A DNA stretch of 64,000 bases. It comes from Massilia agri (GTDB lineage Bacteria; Pseudomonadota; Gammaproteobacteria; Burkholderiales; Burkholderiaceae_D). Under the pieces are notes generated by a model. The model saw only the letters and a program-made list of their open reading frames with translations, searched no databases and had not been told where the DNA came from. Each line of letters starts with the position of its first letter. Positions within the stretch are counted from its first letter, which is position 1. Positions 56,591 to 64,000 of the stretch are shown here, piece after piece. The translations under genes were made by a program, and so were the position numbers. The DNA lies in the NCBI RefSeq assembly GCF_024753255.1, contig NZ_JANUHA010000005.1, positions 279,902 to 343,901 of the forward strand, given 5' to 3'.

Positions 56591-57889
56591 TCAGGCGACA
56601 AGGAAACGCCTTGATTGGGCGGGCCGCAGCAGCTTGACGCGCTTCACGGCCTGGTCCTGCACTTGCAGTACTTCGATGACGCAGCCGCCGATCTTCAGCG
56701 CGATCGGCGCTTCCGGGATTTCCTGCAGGGCTTCGAGCAGCAGGCCGTTCACGGTGCGCGGGCCGTCCAGCGGCAGGTCCAGGCCCAGCTGCTTGTTGAT
56801 GTCCCGCAGGGGCGTGCCGCCGTCGAGCAGGCAGGCGCCCTGGGTATCCCAGGCCAGGGTGTCTTCGGGCGCGCTGCCGGCCTGCTGGGTGGTGAAGCTG
56901 CCGATCATCTCCTCGATGATGTCGTCCAGGGTGAGCAGGCCCTGCACCTCGCCGTACTCGTCGACCACCACGCCGAGCCGTTCGCGCGCCTCCTGGAAGT
57001 ACTGGAGCTGGTCGAGCACGCGGGTGTCCTCGAGGATGAAATAGGGCGCGGCGAGCAGGGCGCGCAAGCTTTCCTTGCTGGCGCCGCCCGGCTCGCGCAG
57101 CAGGCTCGCCGCCTTGCGCACGTGCAGGATGCCGATCACGCGGTTGATCTCGCCCTCGTAGACGGGCAGGGTGTTGTGCACGCAGTTCGCCAGGCCGGCG
57201 AGGATGGTGTCGAAGGGGTCGTCGAGGTCGAGCGCCTCGATGCGCGCGCGCGGGCTCATGATGTCGCCGACCTTCACCGACTCCAGGTCGAACAGGTTGA
57301 GCAGGATGCTGCGGTGCTTCTGCGGGATGAAGCTGCCGCCTTCCAGCACCACCGAGCGCAGCTCTTCCTGCGACAGGCGCTGGCGCGCGGCGTCGGGGCC
57401 CGTGCGAATGCGCAGGATCCACAGCAGGGCGCGCACGAAGACGTTCACGAAGGAGATCAGCGGACGCCCGATGCGCATCAGGCCCTTGAGCGGCAGGCTG
57501 GTGGTGGTGGCGACCGGCTCGGGATAGCGTGCGCCGATGATCTTGGGCGAGACTTCGGCGAACACGATCAGGAGAAACGCCACCGCGGCGGCGGCGCCGG
57601 CGATCACGCTTTCCTCGGCGCCGAACAGGCGGATCGCGATCACCGTGACCAGGGCCGCGCACATGGCGTTGAGGAGGATGTTCGAGATCAGCACCAGCGA
57701 CAGGAAGCGGTCGGTGCGTTCCAGCAGCCACAGGGCGGTAACGGCGCCGCGGTGTCCGCGGCCGGCCAGGTGGCGCAGGCGATACTTGTTGGCGGCCATC
57801 AGGGCCGTTTCCGACATCGCGAAGAAGGCGGAAAGAAGAATGAGGAGGGCGAGTGCGAGGATCAGCACCCACAAAGGGACGGTATCCAA
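56591..57889 (-). CDS. CNNM/CorC-type transporter with CBS domains
   Basis: 432 residues from TTG 57889 (GGTGA upstream). A CNNM (DUF21) membrane domain (about 1-190, four membrane segments) is followed by paired CBS domains (about 205-335) and a C-terminal CorC_HlyC domain (about 345-425, ILHVRK and VDEYGEVQGLLTLDDIIEEM are diagnostic parts). A likely Mg2+/Co2+ efflux protein of the YtfL/PaeA type. The 185-base gap before pilB shows no further feature. Confidence 0.93.
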   Translation of the reverse strand: MDTVPLWVLILALALLILLSAFFAMSETALMAANKYRLRHLAGRGHRGAVTALWLLERTDRFLSLVLISNILLNAMCAALVTVIAIRLFGAEESVIAGAAAAVAFLLIVFAEVSPKIIGARYPEPVATTTSLPLKGLMRIGRPLISFVNVFVRALLWILRIRTGPDAARQRLSQEELRSVVLEGGSFIPQKHRSILLNLFDLESVKVGDIMSPRARIEALDLDDPFDTILAGLANCVHNTLPVYEGEINRVIGILHVRKAASLLREPGGASKESLRALLAAPYFILEDTRVLDQLQYFQEARERLGVVVDEYGEVQGLLTLDDIIEEMIGSFTTQQAGSAPEDTLAWDTQGACLLDGGTPLRDINKQLGLDLPLDGPRTVNGLLLEALQEIPEAPIALKIGGCVIEVLQVQDQAVKRVKLLRPAQSRRFLVA

Positions 57890-57976
57890 GGGTCACCGTT
57901 GGAAGCTTGCGGGACGTTGATTTTAGGGCAAGCCGGGGGGAGGTGCAAGGATGCGGAGGAGGTGGGTGGCAAAACC

Positions 57977-58000
57977 GGACCCCGGCGCAGGCCGGGGTCC
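57977..58000 (-). terminator. Stem-loop terminator of the chemoreceptor gene
   Basis: GGACCCCGGC and GCCGGGGTCC form a perfect 10-bp stem with a GCAG loop, nine bases beyond the stop at 58009. On the minus strand GGTTTTG follows. The same palindrome type is often dispersed in GC-rich proteobacteria (recalled). Confidence 0.75.
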
Positions 58001-58008
58001 AGGTCAAC

Positions 58009-59568
58009 TCAGCGCAGCGCCAGGCGCTTCGACCCACCCACGCTCTGGGCCGCGGTCTCCAGCTTGAACACCGACAGCGCCGCCGTCAGCTGGCTGGTCT
58101 GCTCGGTGAGCGACTCCGCCGCCGCCGAGGCTTCCTCGACCAGGGCCGAGTTCTGCTGGGTCATCTCGTCGATGCTGCCGATCGCGCGGCCGATGTCGTC
58201 GATGCCGGCGCTCTGGCGGGCGCCCGCGGCGCTGATTTCAGACATGATGGTCTGCACCTTGCGCACCGATTCCACGATCTGGCCCATGGTCACGCCTGCT
58301 TCGTCCACCAGCGCGCTGCCGGCGGCCACCTTGGACACCGAGTCGCCGATCAGTTCCTTGATCTCCTTGGCCGCCGCCGCCGAACGCTGGGCCAGGTTAC
58401 GCACCTCGCCCGCCACGACAGCGAAGCCGCGGCCCTGTTCGCCGGCGCGCGCCGCCTCGACCGCCGCGTTCAGCGCCAGGATGTTGGTCTGGAAGGCGAT
58501 GCCGTCGATGACCGAGATGATCTCGACGATCTTGTTCGCCGAGTTGTTGATGTCGCCCATGGTGCTCACCACGCCGCCCACCACCTGGCCGCCGCGGGTT
58601 GCGATGCTGGTCGCGTTTTCCACCAGCGCGTTGGCCTGGCTGGCGGCAGTGGCATTCTCGCGCACCGCGCCAGTCAGTTCTTCCATCGAACGCGTGGTGC
58701 GGTCCAGGCTCGACGCCTGCGATTCGGTACGTTGCGCCAGGTCGGCATTGCCGTTCGCGATTTCCGAGCTGGCCAGGGCGATGGTATCGGCCGAGGCCTT
58801 GATCTCGGCTACCAGGGTCGCCAGGCGGCCGCGCATTTCCTTCAGCGCCACCAGCAGGCTGCCTGTGTCGCCGGCTTCGATGCGGATGTCGGTCGACAGG
58901 TCGCCGCTGGCGACGGCACGCGCAATCTCGCGTGCGTATTCAGGCTCGCCGCCCAGTTGGCGCCAGATGGTGCGCACCACGAACCACGATATTACCGCCA
59001 GGGCAGCGATCACGATCAAGGCGGTCGCGATCATCGAGATCAGGACGTTCTGTACGCTGTTCTTGCTGCCTTCGATGCCGGCTGCGAACTGGCGCTGGGC
59101 CGCTTCGTTGACCTTGGCCAGGTCGCCGTTCAAGGTGGCGAGCGTCGACTGCATCTTGCCGACCACGGCCTGCGGGTCGCCTTCTTCCATCTCGAGCATG
59201 ATACGCGCGGCCGACAGGGCCGGTGCGTAATAGGCGTCGAATTCCTTGCCCAGGCGGGCGCCGACTTCCTGCTGCCCCGGGATTTGCTTGAATTTTTCCA
59301 GCTTGGCGCGCAGCTTGTTGGCCTGCTCGCCGACCTGGCCGATCTTGTCCTTGTCGCCCTCGGCGACCGCGTCCTGCAGGCCGTCGGTGACGGCTGCGAC
59401 GTCGAGAATGAGTGCCTTGGAAGCGTCGAGCACCGGATAGTCGACGCTGGCGGTCGTGGTGATCGAATTCAGCGCGCGGTTCGCGATCATCGCGCTGAAG
59501 CCGGCGCCGAGGCCGAAAATAATGGCGGAAATGACGGGCAGTGCCCAGATCCTGCGCTTGATGCTCAT
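58009..59568 (-). CDS. Methyl-accepting chemotaxis protein
   Basis: 519 residues from ATG 59568 (GGAGA 7 bases upstream). TM1 about 8-30, a periplasmic helical sensor (about 31-175), TM2 about 185-205, a HAMP domain (about 205-258) and the signalling coiled coil with the hairpin tip [20 protein letters not shown]. No C-terminal CheR pentapeptide is seen. Its gene lies 74 bases after the PstS-like gene; a stem-loop (59593-59619) in that gap may adjust expression. Confidence 0.94.
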   Translation of the reverse strand: MSIKRRIWALPVISAIIFGLGAGFSAMIANRALNSITTTASVDYPVLDASKALILDVAAVTDGLQDAVAEGDKDKIGQVGEQANKLRAKLEKFKQIPGQQEVGARLGKEFDAYYAPALSAARIMLEMEEGDPQAVVGKMQSTLATLNGDLAKVNEAAQRQFAAGIEGSKNSVQNVLISMIATALIVIAALAVISWFVVRTIWRQLGGEPEYAREIARAVASGDLSTDIRIEAGDTGSLLVALKEMRGRLATLVAEIKASADTIALASSEIANGNADLAQRTESQASSLDRTTRSMEELTGAVRENATAASQANALVENATSIATRGGQVVGGVVSTMGDINNSANKIVEIISVIDGIAFQTNILALNAAVEAARAGEQGRGFAVVAGEVRNLAQRSAAAAKEIKELIGDSVSKVAAGSALVDEAGVTMGQIVESVRKVQTIMSEISAAGARQSAGIDDIGRAIGSIDEMTQQNSALVEEASAAAESLTEQTSQLTAALSVFKLETAAQSVGGSKRLALR

Positions 59569-59592
59569 GGTGCTGTCTCCAGAATGCAGAAA

Positions 59593-59619
59593 CCGCCGGC
59601 GGCACAAGGCCGTCGGCGG
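59593..59619 (-). repeat. Intercistronic stem-loop between the PstS-like and chemoreceptor genes
   Basis: CCGCCGGCGGC can pair with GCCGTCGGCGG across a 4-6 base loop with one mismatch. With no T-run, it is more likely an mRNA processing or stabilising hairpin than a full terminator. Confidence 0.6.
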
Positions 59620-59642
59620 GTGCTACGAATGTACGCTCTTGC

Positions 59643-60050
59643 TTACTGAGCCGTGTAGACGACCTTGACGCTGCCGTCGACGGCGCTCTTGTCGATGTAG
59701 CCGATGGCCTTTGGGTTGGCGGCGACGGCCGCCTTCACGGCAGCGCTGTCGGCGACTTCCTTCGGCATCGTGGCCTTGCCGGTGAAGACCAACTTGGACC
59801 ACAGGGCCTTGGCCTGGGAGGCGTCCTTGTCCGCGACCTTCTTGTAGAACTCGGTGCGGATCGGGCTCGAATCGGCCTGGTCGATCGGGGTCATGCTCGA
59901 GGACTTACCGAGGAAGAACTGGGCGACCTGCTCCTTGGTCATGCTGCTTTCGGCAGCACCCTTGTTCACTACCACGACCACCTCGGCCATGGCCGGAACG
60001 GCGGCGCCCAGGGCGGCAACGGCGAACAGCTTTGCAATCATCTTGTTCAT
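59643..60050 (-). CDS. Small phosphate-binding-like (PstS-like) periplasmic protein
   Basis: 135 residues with a signal peptide (about 1-22, ending AMA). One half of a PBP-like fold is recognised: VVVNKGAAESSMTKEQVAQFFLGK and KAIGYIDKSAVDGSVKVVY. It is much shorter than PstS (about 320). Related small proteins are annotated as phosphate ABC-transporter substrate-binding proteins, but no ABC genes are near. GGAG precedes the ATG. It sits between porin and chemoreceptor genes. Confidence 0.85.
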   Translation of the reverse strand: MNKMIAKLFAVAALGAAVPAMAEVVVVVNKGAAESSMTKEQVAQFFLGKSSSMTPIDQADSSPIRTEFYKKVADKDASQAKALWSKLVFTGKATMPKEVADSAAVKAAVAANPKAIGYIDKSAVDGSVKVVYTAQ

Positions 60051-60060
60051 CGTCCGCTCC

Positions 60061-61326
60061 TTAGAACACGAAATCGAGGGCGACGGCGCCGACGGTCACG
60101 GTGTCCTTGAAGCCCGGCTGCGGGTTCAGGAACAGGCCAGTGCCGTTCTTCGGCTTGATGCGGTCGATCTGTACCTTCAAGGCCACCGAGCTGGCGAAGT
60201 CCCAGCGCACGCCGATGGTATTGGTCGACTGTTCGCCCTGGCCCACGCCGGTGTTCGGCAGGCGGCGCACGCCGGCGCCGAGCTGCTGCAGGGTCGGGGT
60301 GCAGGCTGCCGGGTAGCCGGGCGGGCAGGCTGCCGGCACGGTGTTGACGATGGCATTGTCGATCTTCAGGTTAGCGTGGCTGACGTAGGGCAGTAACTTG
60401 CCGATGCGGTAACCGCCCATCGCGTACCACGCAGTGGTGTCGTTGATGTAGCCGCTCTCGTTCTTGCGCTTTGCAAACTCGGATTGGACGACAATATTGT
60501 TCCAGTCCATTAGCAGGCCCAGCGAGCTGAAGGTGCCCTTGTCTTCGTCGGCTTCGATTTCGGTGGCCAGTGCGTTCAGCTGCGGCAGGCGATAGCCGGT
60601 ACCGGCAGCACGCAGGCCGCCCACCAGGCCGTTGAGGTTGGCGTTGCCGCTGATGGTCATGTCGGTGCGGGCGTAGCCGCCGCGCAGGGTGAAGGGGCCG
60701 TGCTCGGCCACCACGTTCAGGGCAAGGATGTTCTTGCCGCGCGCATGCGTCGTATGGCTCAGCGGCGCCTTGGTGTTGCCGGCAGCCAGTTGCGAGGTCA
60801 CGGTGGTGTCGCCGAAGCTGTGCTGCCAGGTGATGTCGGCGCCGTCGATGCTGCCCATCGGAATTTGCGAGTACAGCTCGGCCGGCGGACGCAGCATGGT
60901 GTTGGCATAGCCGACGTTGCGGTAGTCCGAGATCATGAACACCGGCAGGCCGACACGGCCCACGCGCACGCTCAGTTCATCGCTGAGGCGTGCCTTGGCA
61001 AATGCCCATGCCAGCTCGGCACCGAAATGGTCTTCGGCATCCTGGCGCACCAGCACCTGGCCGGTGAACGAGAGCCAGCTGTTGACCGACATGTCGGCCT
61101 GCAGGCCGAGGTTCGAGTCGATGCCGGTACGGAAATTCTTGGACGAGCCACTGCCCTGGTTCGGGCGGGCGAATTCGGCCTTGTCGGTGTCGGCGTAGGT
61201 CAGGGCGGCGGTGCCGAAACCGCTGACTTTCACTGGAGGGAAGCCGTTGCCGTCTTGCGCATGGGCCGTCACGGCTGCCAGCGGGAACGCCAGCAGGGTA
61301 GCAATTACACTTTTTTTCATCATCAT
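60061..61326 (-). CDS. Outer-membrane porin-like beta-barrel protein
   Basis: 421 residues from ATG 61326; two further ATGs follow directly. A signal peptide (about 1-22, ending AHA) is followed by amphipathic strands with aromatic ends, and the last residue is Phe in VALDFVF, the outer-membrane assembly signal. The N-terminal VSGFGTAALTYAD pattern resembles porin-type and phosphate-selective proteins. It lies 10 bases before the PstS-like gene. The 61327-61512 gap upstream holds its promoter region and no gene. Confidence 0.85.
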   Translation of the reverse strand: MMMKKSVIATLLAFPLAAVTAHAQDGNGFPPVKVSGFGTAALTYADTDKAEFARPNQGSGSSKNFRTGIDSNLGLQADMSVNSWLSFTGQVLVRQDAEDHFGAELAWAFAKARLSDELSVRVGRVGLPVFMISDYRNVGYANTMLRPPAELYSQIPMGSIDGADITWQHSFGDTTVTSQLAAGNTKAPLSHTTHARGKNILALNVVAEHGPFTLRGGYARTDMTISGNANLNGLVGGLRAAGTGYRLPQLNALATEIEADEDKGTFSSLGLLMDWNNIVVQSEFAKRKNESGYINDTTAWYAMGGYRIGKLLPYVSHANLKIDNAIVNTVPAACPPGYPAACTPTLQQLGAGVRRLPNTGVGQGEQSTNTIGVRWDFASSVALKVQIDRIKPKNGTGLFLNPQPGFKDTVTVGAVALDFVF

Positions 61327-61512
61327 TCTTGTTGCAAAAGCTGCTCGGGAAGGGAGGCGCTGAAAAGGCAGCAAACAGGTAGCGCCATGAAGCTCTGGCC
61401 CTGATTCTATCCACCGAGCAATTTTTGATGCAAGACAAATGATTACAATGCGAGATATTTCGTGTAGGAGAAAGACTACATGTTGTGTCTTTGAAACAGC
61501 GTGTTGTCAGTT

Positions 61513-62070
61513 TTAGTTCCACCAATGACAAGTAGTGCCGCCTGCCGGCAGCTGCGCTTGCAGCGCGCGGTGCACGATTCCGGCCTTCACGGCCTCATCG
61601 GCGTCGAAGATGCGGGCATTTCCCGTGAGGTTGCCGCGGATATCGGTGGCGGTGCCGGCCGCCGTGGTGGCCTCAAGGAAAATGCGGGCATAGCGCTCGG
61701 CATCGAAATCGAGACAGTCGCGCCATTCGGACACGCGCGAGTGGTCGGCAGCAACCAGGCTGCCGAAGCCCCAGTGCAGCGGGTGGATCAGGAAGCGGGT
61801 GCCGGGACAGGCATAGCGTTTTTGTCCGGCCAGGAAGATGACCACGGCCACCGATTCCACGCTGCCGATGTTGTGGGTGGTGAGCGGCACCGGCAGCGAC
61901 TTCAGGAAGAAATACAGGGCGAAGCCGGCCGTCATGTTGCCGCCTTCGCTGGACATGTGCAGTTCGATTTCGGTGGCGCCGTTCTGCAAGGCCTGCAGGC
62001 AGTTATTCCGGATCGCGCCGGCGGAGTTGTGGTTGATCGGGCCGATGAAATGAACGATGTGCAGTGCCAT
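61513..62070 (-). CDS. ClpP-like serine protease fold protein
   Basis: 185 residues from ATG 62070 (GGAG 6 bases upstream). The ClpP/crotonase-type core is seen: IELHMSSEGGNMTAGFALY, a nucleophile loop GSVESVAVVIFLAG (serine aligned to ClpP Ser97) and RFLIHPLHWG (aligned His). The expected Asp region reads GNLTGNARIFDADEA and seems to lack the Asp. It stands alone, not next to clpX. Probably a regulatory or inactive ClpP homologue. Confidence 0.78.
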   Translation of the reverse strand: MALHIVHFIGPINHNSAGAIRNNCLQALQNGATEIELHMSSEGGNMTAGFALYFFLKSLPVPLTTHNIGSVESVAVVIFLAGQKRYACPGTRFLIHPLHWGFGSLVAADHSRVSEWRDCLDFDAERYARIFLEATTAAGTATDIRGNLTGNARIFDADEAVKAGIVHRALQAQLPAGGTTCHWWN

Positions 62071-62107
62071 GGACTCTCCTTCTCGGTGAGCCCAAGCATA
62101 GCAAGTT

Positions 62108-63892
62108 TCAGGGTCCGGGCGCGTCCGCCTTGGCCGCCGCGGCGGCGCATTCGTCCTGCGGCCTGGCATGCGGTTCGACGACGATGCGGCGCCCGCCCAC
62201 TTCCAGGTCTTGCCAGGCGGGCGGCAGCGCGCGCACCTTTCCGTCGCGCAGGGCCTGCCGCCAGCCATCGCAGGCGAGATTGGCGGAAAAGCCGCCCCCG
62301 ATGCGCCAGCGCCCGTCGGCGTCCTCGGTGGCGAAGGCGTTCTGCCAGGGCAGATCCGAGAACAGCAGCACCTCCGGCCGCGCATCGCCGTTCAGGTCGA
62401 TCAGCACTGCGTCGCAGCTGTCGCCGCGCCGCAGCAGGCAGCTGGGCACGCGCGGCGTGTGGGCAAGCGTGGACCAGTCCATTTTCATGAAACTGTCGGG
62501 CAGGCGGGTGCCGCCGGGCCAGACGCGCAGGTTGTCGGTCAGCCGCGGGGCGGCGCCCAGCCGGTCCAGCTGGTAGCGGTTCTGCAGCTTGCGCACCGTG
62601 GCGATGCGCCGGCGCAGCTCGGCCGCACCCGGCCGGCCAGTGTCCGCATCGAGCCTGGCCAGGGCCGCGCGCCCGAAGCGGGCGCCGTCGAAATGCAGGT
62701 AGCCGACGTCGAACTCCGCCGGCGTCACGCGGCCAGCCTCCAGGCGCGCCACCTGGTTGTTGGTCGACAGGCGCGCCGGGTCGGCCAGCGGCGTGAGCAG
62801 GGCCAGCAGCACGCCCAGCACCACCAGGGCCGCGGCGATGTTCACCCCGGCGACGCCGCGCAGCCAGCCGCGGCGCAGCGCCGCCGCCGCGTAGCCGCCG
62901 GCGTAGCAGGCGGCCACCAGCATGCAGGCGGCGGCATACACGCGCTCGTGGGTCCAGCCGTAATCGCCGACGCGCAGGGCGAGGGCATAGATGGCCAGCA
63001 GGGTGACCGGCACCAGGAGCAGGGCCGCGACGCGGGCCGCGATGGCGACCGGCCTGGCCACCGGCAGGGCGCCGTTCTGCCAGGCCGCGTTGATCAGGAC
63101 CACGAAGGCGGCGGCCGCGCCCAGCAGCACGCTGGCCGCGCTGCGGGTGGCCCAGAGCGGCTCCAGGCCGGTGAACGGCAGGCTGACGAGGAAGCCGCCG
63201 ACCAGCAGCGCCAGCACCGGCAAGATCCAGGACAGCAGCACCAGCAGCAGGTTGCGGATGCCCTGCACGATGGCGGGCCGCAGGTCGGTCAGGTGCATCG
63301 CGCAGGCGAAGGCGAAGGTGGTCACGGGGATGGCGAACCAGGATTCGCGGATGGCCTGCTGCAGGAAATCGAGCTTGACCAGCATGAACAGGGCGGCGCC
63401 CAGGTGCAGCACGATCCAGGTCGCGCCGACGAAGACGGCGCTGAAGGCCAGCTGCACGCCGAGCTTCCAGGCGGTCTCGAAATAGGTGGCGTAGGCGGCG
63501 ATGCGGCGGCCTTCCTCGACGGCGGCCAGCACCAGGGCATGGGCGATGAAGCAGCCTGCAGCCAGGAAGAAGCACAGCTGCGGCGAGGGCTCCACCGCCA
63601 CCGGCTTGGGCGTGACCGGGCGCGCGCCGATCATGCGCCAGACGTCGTAGAAAGCCAGACAGGCAATCACCGCGGCGGCGAACGTCACCCATTGCAGCAG
63701 GCGCCGCCTCGGCATCTGGCCCAGGCCGCTGATGGCCAGCACCGGCGCGAAGATCGACATCATCAGGAGCGGCACGAAGAGCAGCGGCATGGTCGCGGGC
63801 CACAGCAGCTCCTTGCCGGCCCGGTAGAGCAGGTAGAGGACCAGGCCCTGGACCAGGCCGATGGCGATGCGCGTGCCCGCAAGTGATTTCAT
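62108..63892 (-). CDS. DUF4153 membrane protein
   Basis: 594 residues from ATG 63892 (GGAGCG 6 bases upstream); a TTG at 63937 is less likely. About ten to twelve membrane segments (residues 5-400) carry the DUF4153 pattern, followed by a 190-residue soluble C-terminal domain with LIDLNGDARPEVLLF, a repeat-like calcium or FG-GAP-type stretch. The function is unknown. It starts the last transcription unit; 63893-64000 shows no gene. Confidence 0.85.
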   Translation of the reverse strand: MKSLAGTRIAIGLVQGLVLYLLYRAGKELLWPATMPLLFVPLLMMSIFAPVLAISGLGQMPRRRLLQWVTFAAAVIACLAFYDVWRMIGARPVTPKPVAVEPSPQLCFFLAAGCFIAHALVLAAVEEGRRIAAYATYFETAWKLGVQLAFSAVFVGATWIVLHLGAALFMLVKLDFLQQAIRESWFAIPVTTFAFACAMHLTDLRPAIVQGIRNLLLVLLSWILPVLALLVGGFLVSLPFTGLEPLWATRSAASVLLGAAAAFVVLINAAWQNGALPVARPVAIAARVAALLLVPVTLLAIYALALRVGDYGWTHERVYAAACMLVAACYAGGYAAAALRRGWLRGVAGVNIAAALVVLGVLLALLTPLADPARLSTNNQVARLEAGRVTPAEFDVGYLHFDGARFGRAALARLDADTGRPGAAELRRRIATVRKLQNRYQLDRLGAAPRLTDNLRVWPGGTRLPDSFMKMDWSTLAHTPRVPSCLLRRGDSCDAVLIDLNGDARPEVLLFSDLPWQNAFATEDADGRWRIGGGFSANLACDGWRQALRDGKVRALPPAWQDLEVGGRRIVVEPHARPQDECAAAAAKADAPGP

Positions 63893-64000
63893 CGTGGCGC
63901 TCCAGCTTGATAGATCGTCAATCTTAACCAGCTTCAAGCTGTTGCGCTACCGGCAAGATTGCTAGCTGCCCCAACCGGTGTCAGGTTGAGAGGGTCCGGC

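Noticed and set aside
63950..64000. Text at the right edge, on the minus strand, with CAACCTGACACCGG, partly like a TPP riboswitch
   Set aside because: Only a short part fits and the conserved thiamine-box core does not; the window ends too soon to test it.

Overview
The window looks like a chromosomal segment of a high-GC betaproteobacterium of the family Oxalobacteraceae, most likely Massilia or a close relative. The evidence is the GC-rich coding style, the gene order (rpoH-ftsX-ftsE-ftsY; the mraZ-to-ftsZ division cluster; lpxC-DUF721-secA; argJ-ATPase-mutT-yacG-zapD-coaE-pilD) and a PEP-CTERM protein. The genus is an inference from recalled family traits; no search was run.

Layout. 1-4.5 kb: the end of an unknown gene, then rpoH, ftsX, ftsE and ftsY on the minus strand. 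A CIRCE operator lies in front of rpoH. 4.7-13.0 kb: accessory and housekeeping genes: a 65-residue membrane peptide, a thiamine-diphosphate enzyme, a PEP-CTERM protein, an S41-type peptidase, the RNase P RNA, glycerol kinase, three small membrane proteins and a Lon-like AAA ATPase. 13.4-30.7 kb: one compact division and cell-wall operon, mraZ-rsmH-ftsL-ftsI-murE-murF-mraY-murD-ftsW-murG-murC-ddl-ftsQ-ftsA-ftsZ. Most genes overlap or nearly touch. A promoter with four 10-bp-spaced MraZ boxes stands in front, and a second promoter and a structured leader lie before ftsZ. 30.8-37.3 kb: a peroxiredoxin, a GNAT acetyltransferase, an EamA transporter, lpxC, a DUF721 protein and secA. 37.3-42.8 kb: an apparent insertion between secA and argJ. 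It holds a decayed copy of the 3' end of alanine racemase, an AT-rich secreted orphan, the alanine catabolic locus (dadX, dadA and a divergent Lrp regulator) and a MerR/TipAS regulator. 42.9-48.2 kb: argJ, a DUF815 ATPase, mutT, then yacG, zapD, coaE and pilD on the minus strand. 48.3-53.4 kb: a mixed-strand block (a degenerate metallo-beta-lactamase-like protein, TerB/TerC with a NhaR-like LysR regulator, a secreted orphan and a DUF1801 protein) that separates pilD from pilC and pilB. 53.4-64 kb: pilC, pilB, a CorC/CNNM protein, a probable porin/phosphate-binding-like/chemoreceptor operon, a ClpP-like protein and a DUF4153 membrane protein.

The most unusual signal is a family of palindromic elements at four intergenic sites. 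Seven arms have conserved flanks (GTAGGGTG on one side, usually CGCGTTCAAA on the other) around a short hairpin whose two halves change together. All four sites lie between convergent genes, and two of them begin in the stop codon of the upstream gene. Other points of interest are CIRCE control of rpoH, a TATAAT box placed so that lpxC mRNA may be leaderless, the duplicated alr end flanking foreign-looking DNA, and two enzyme-like proteins that seem to have lost catalytic residues.
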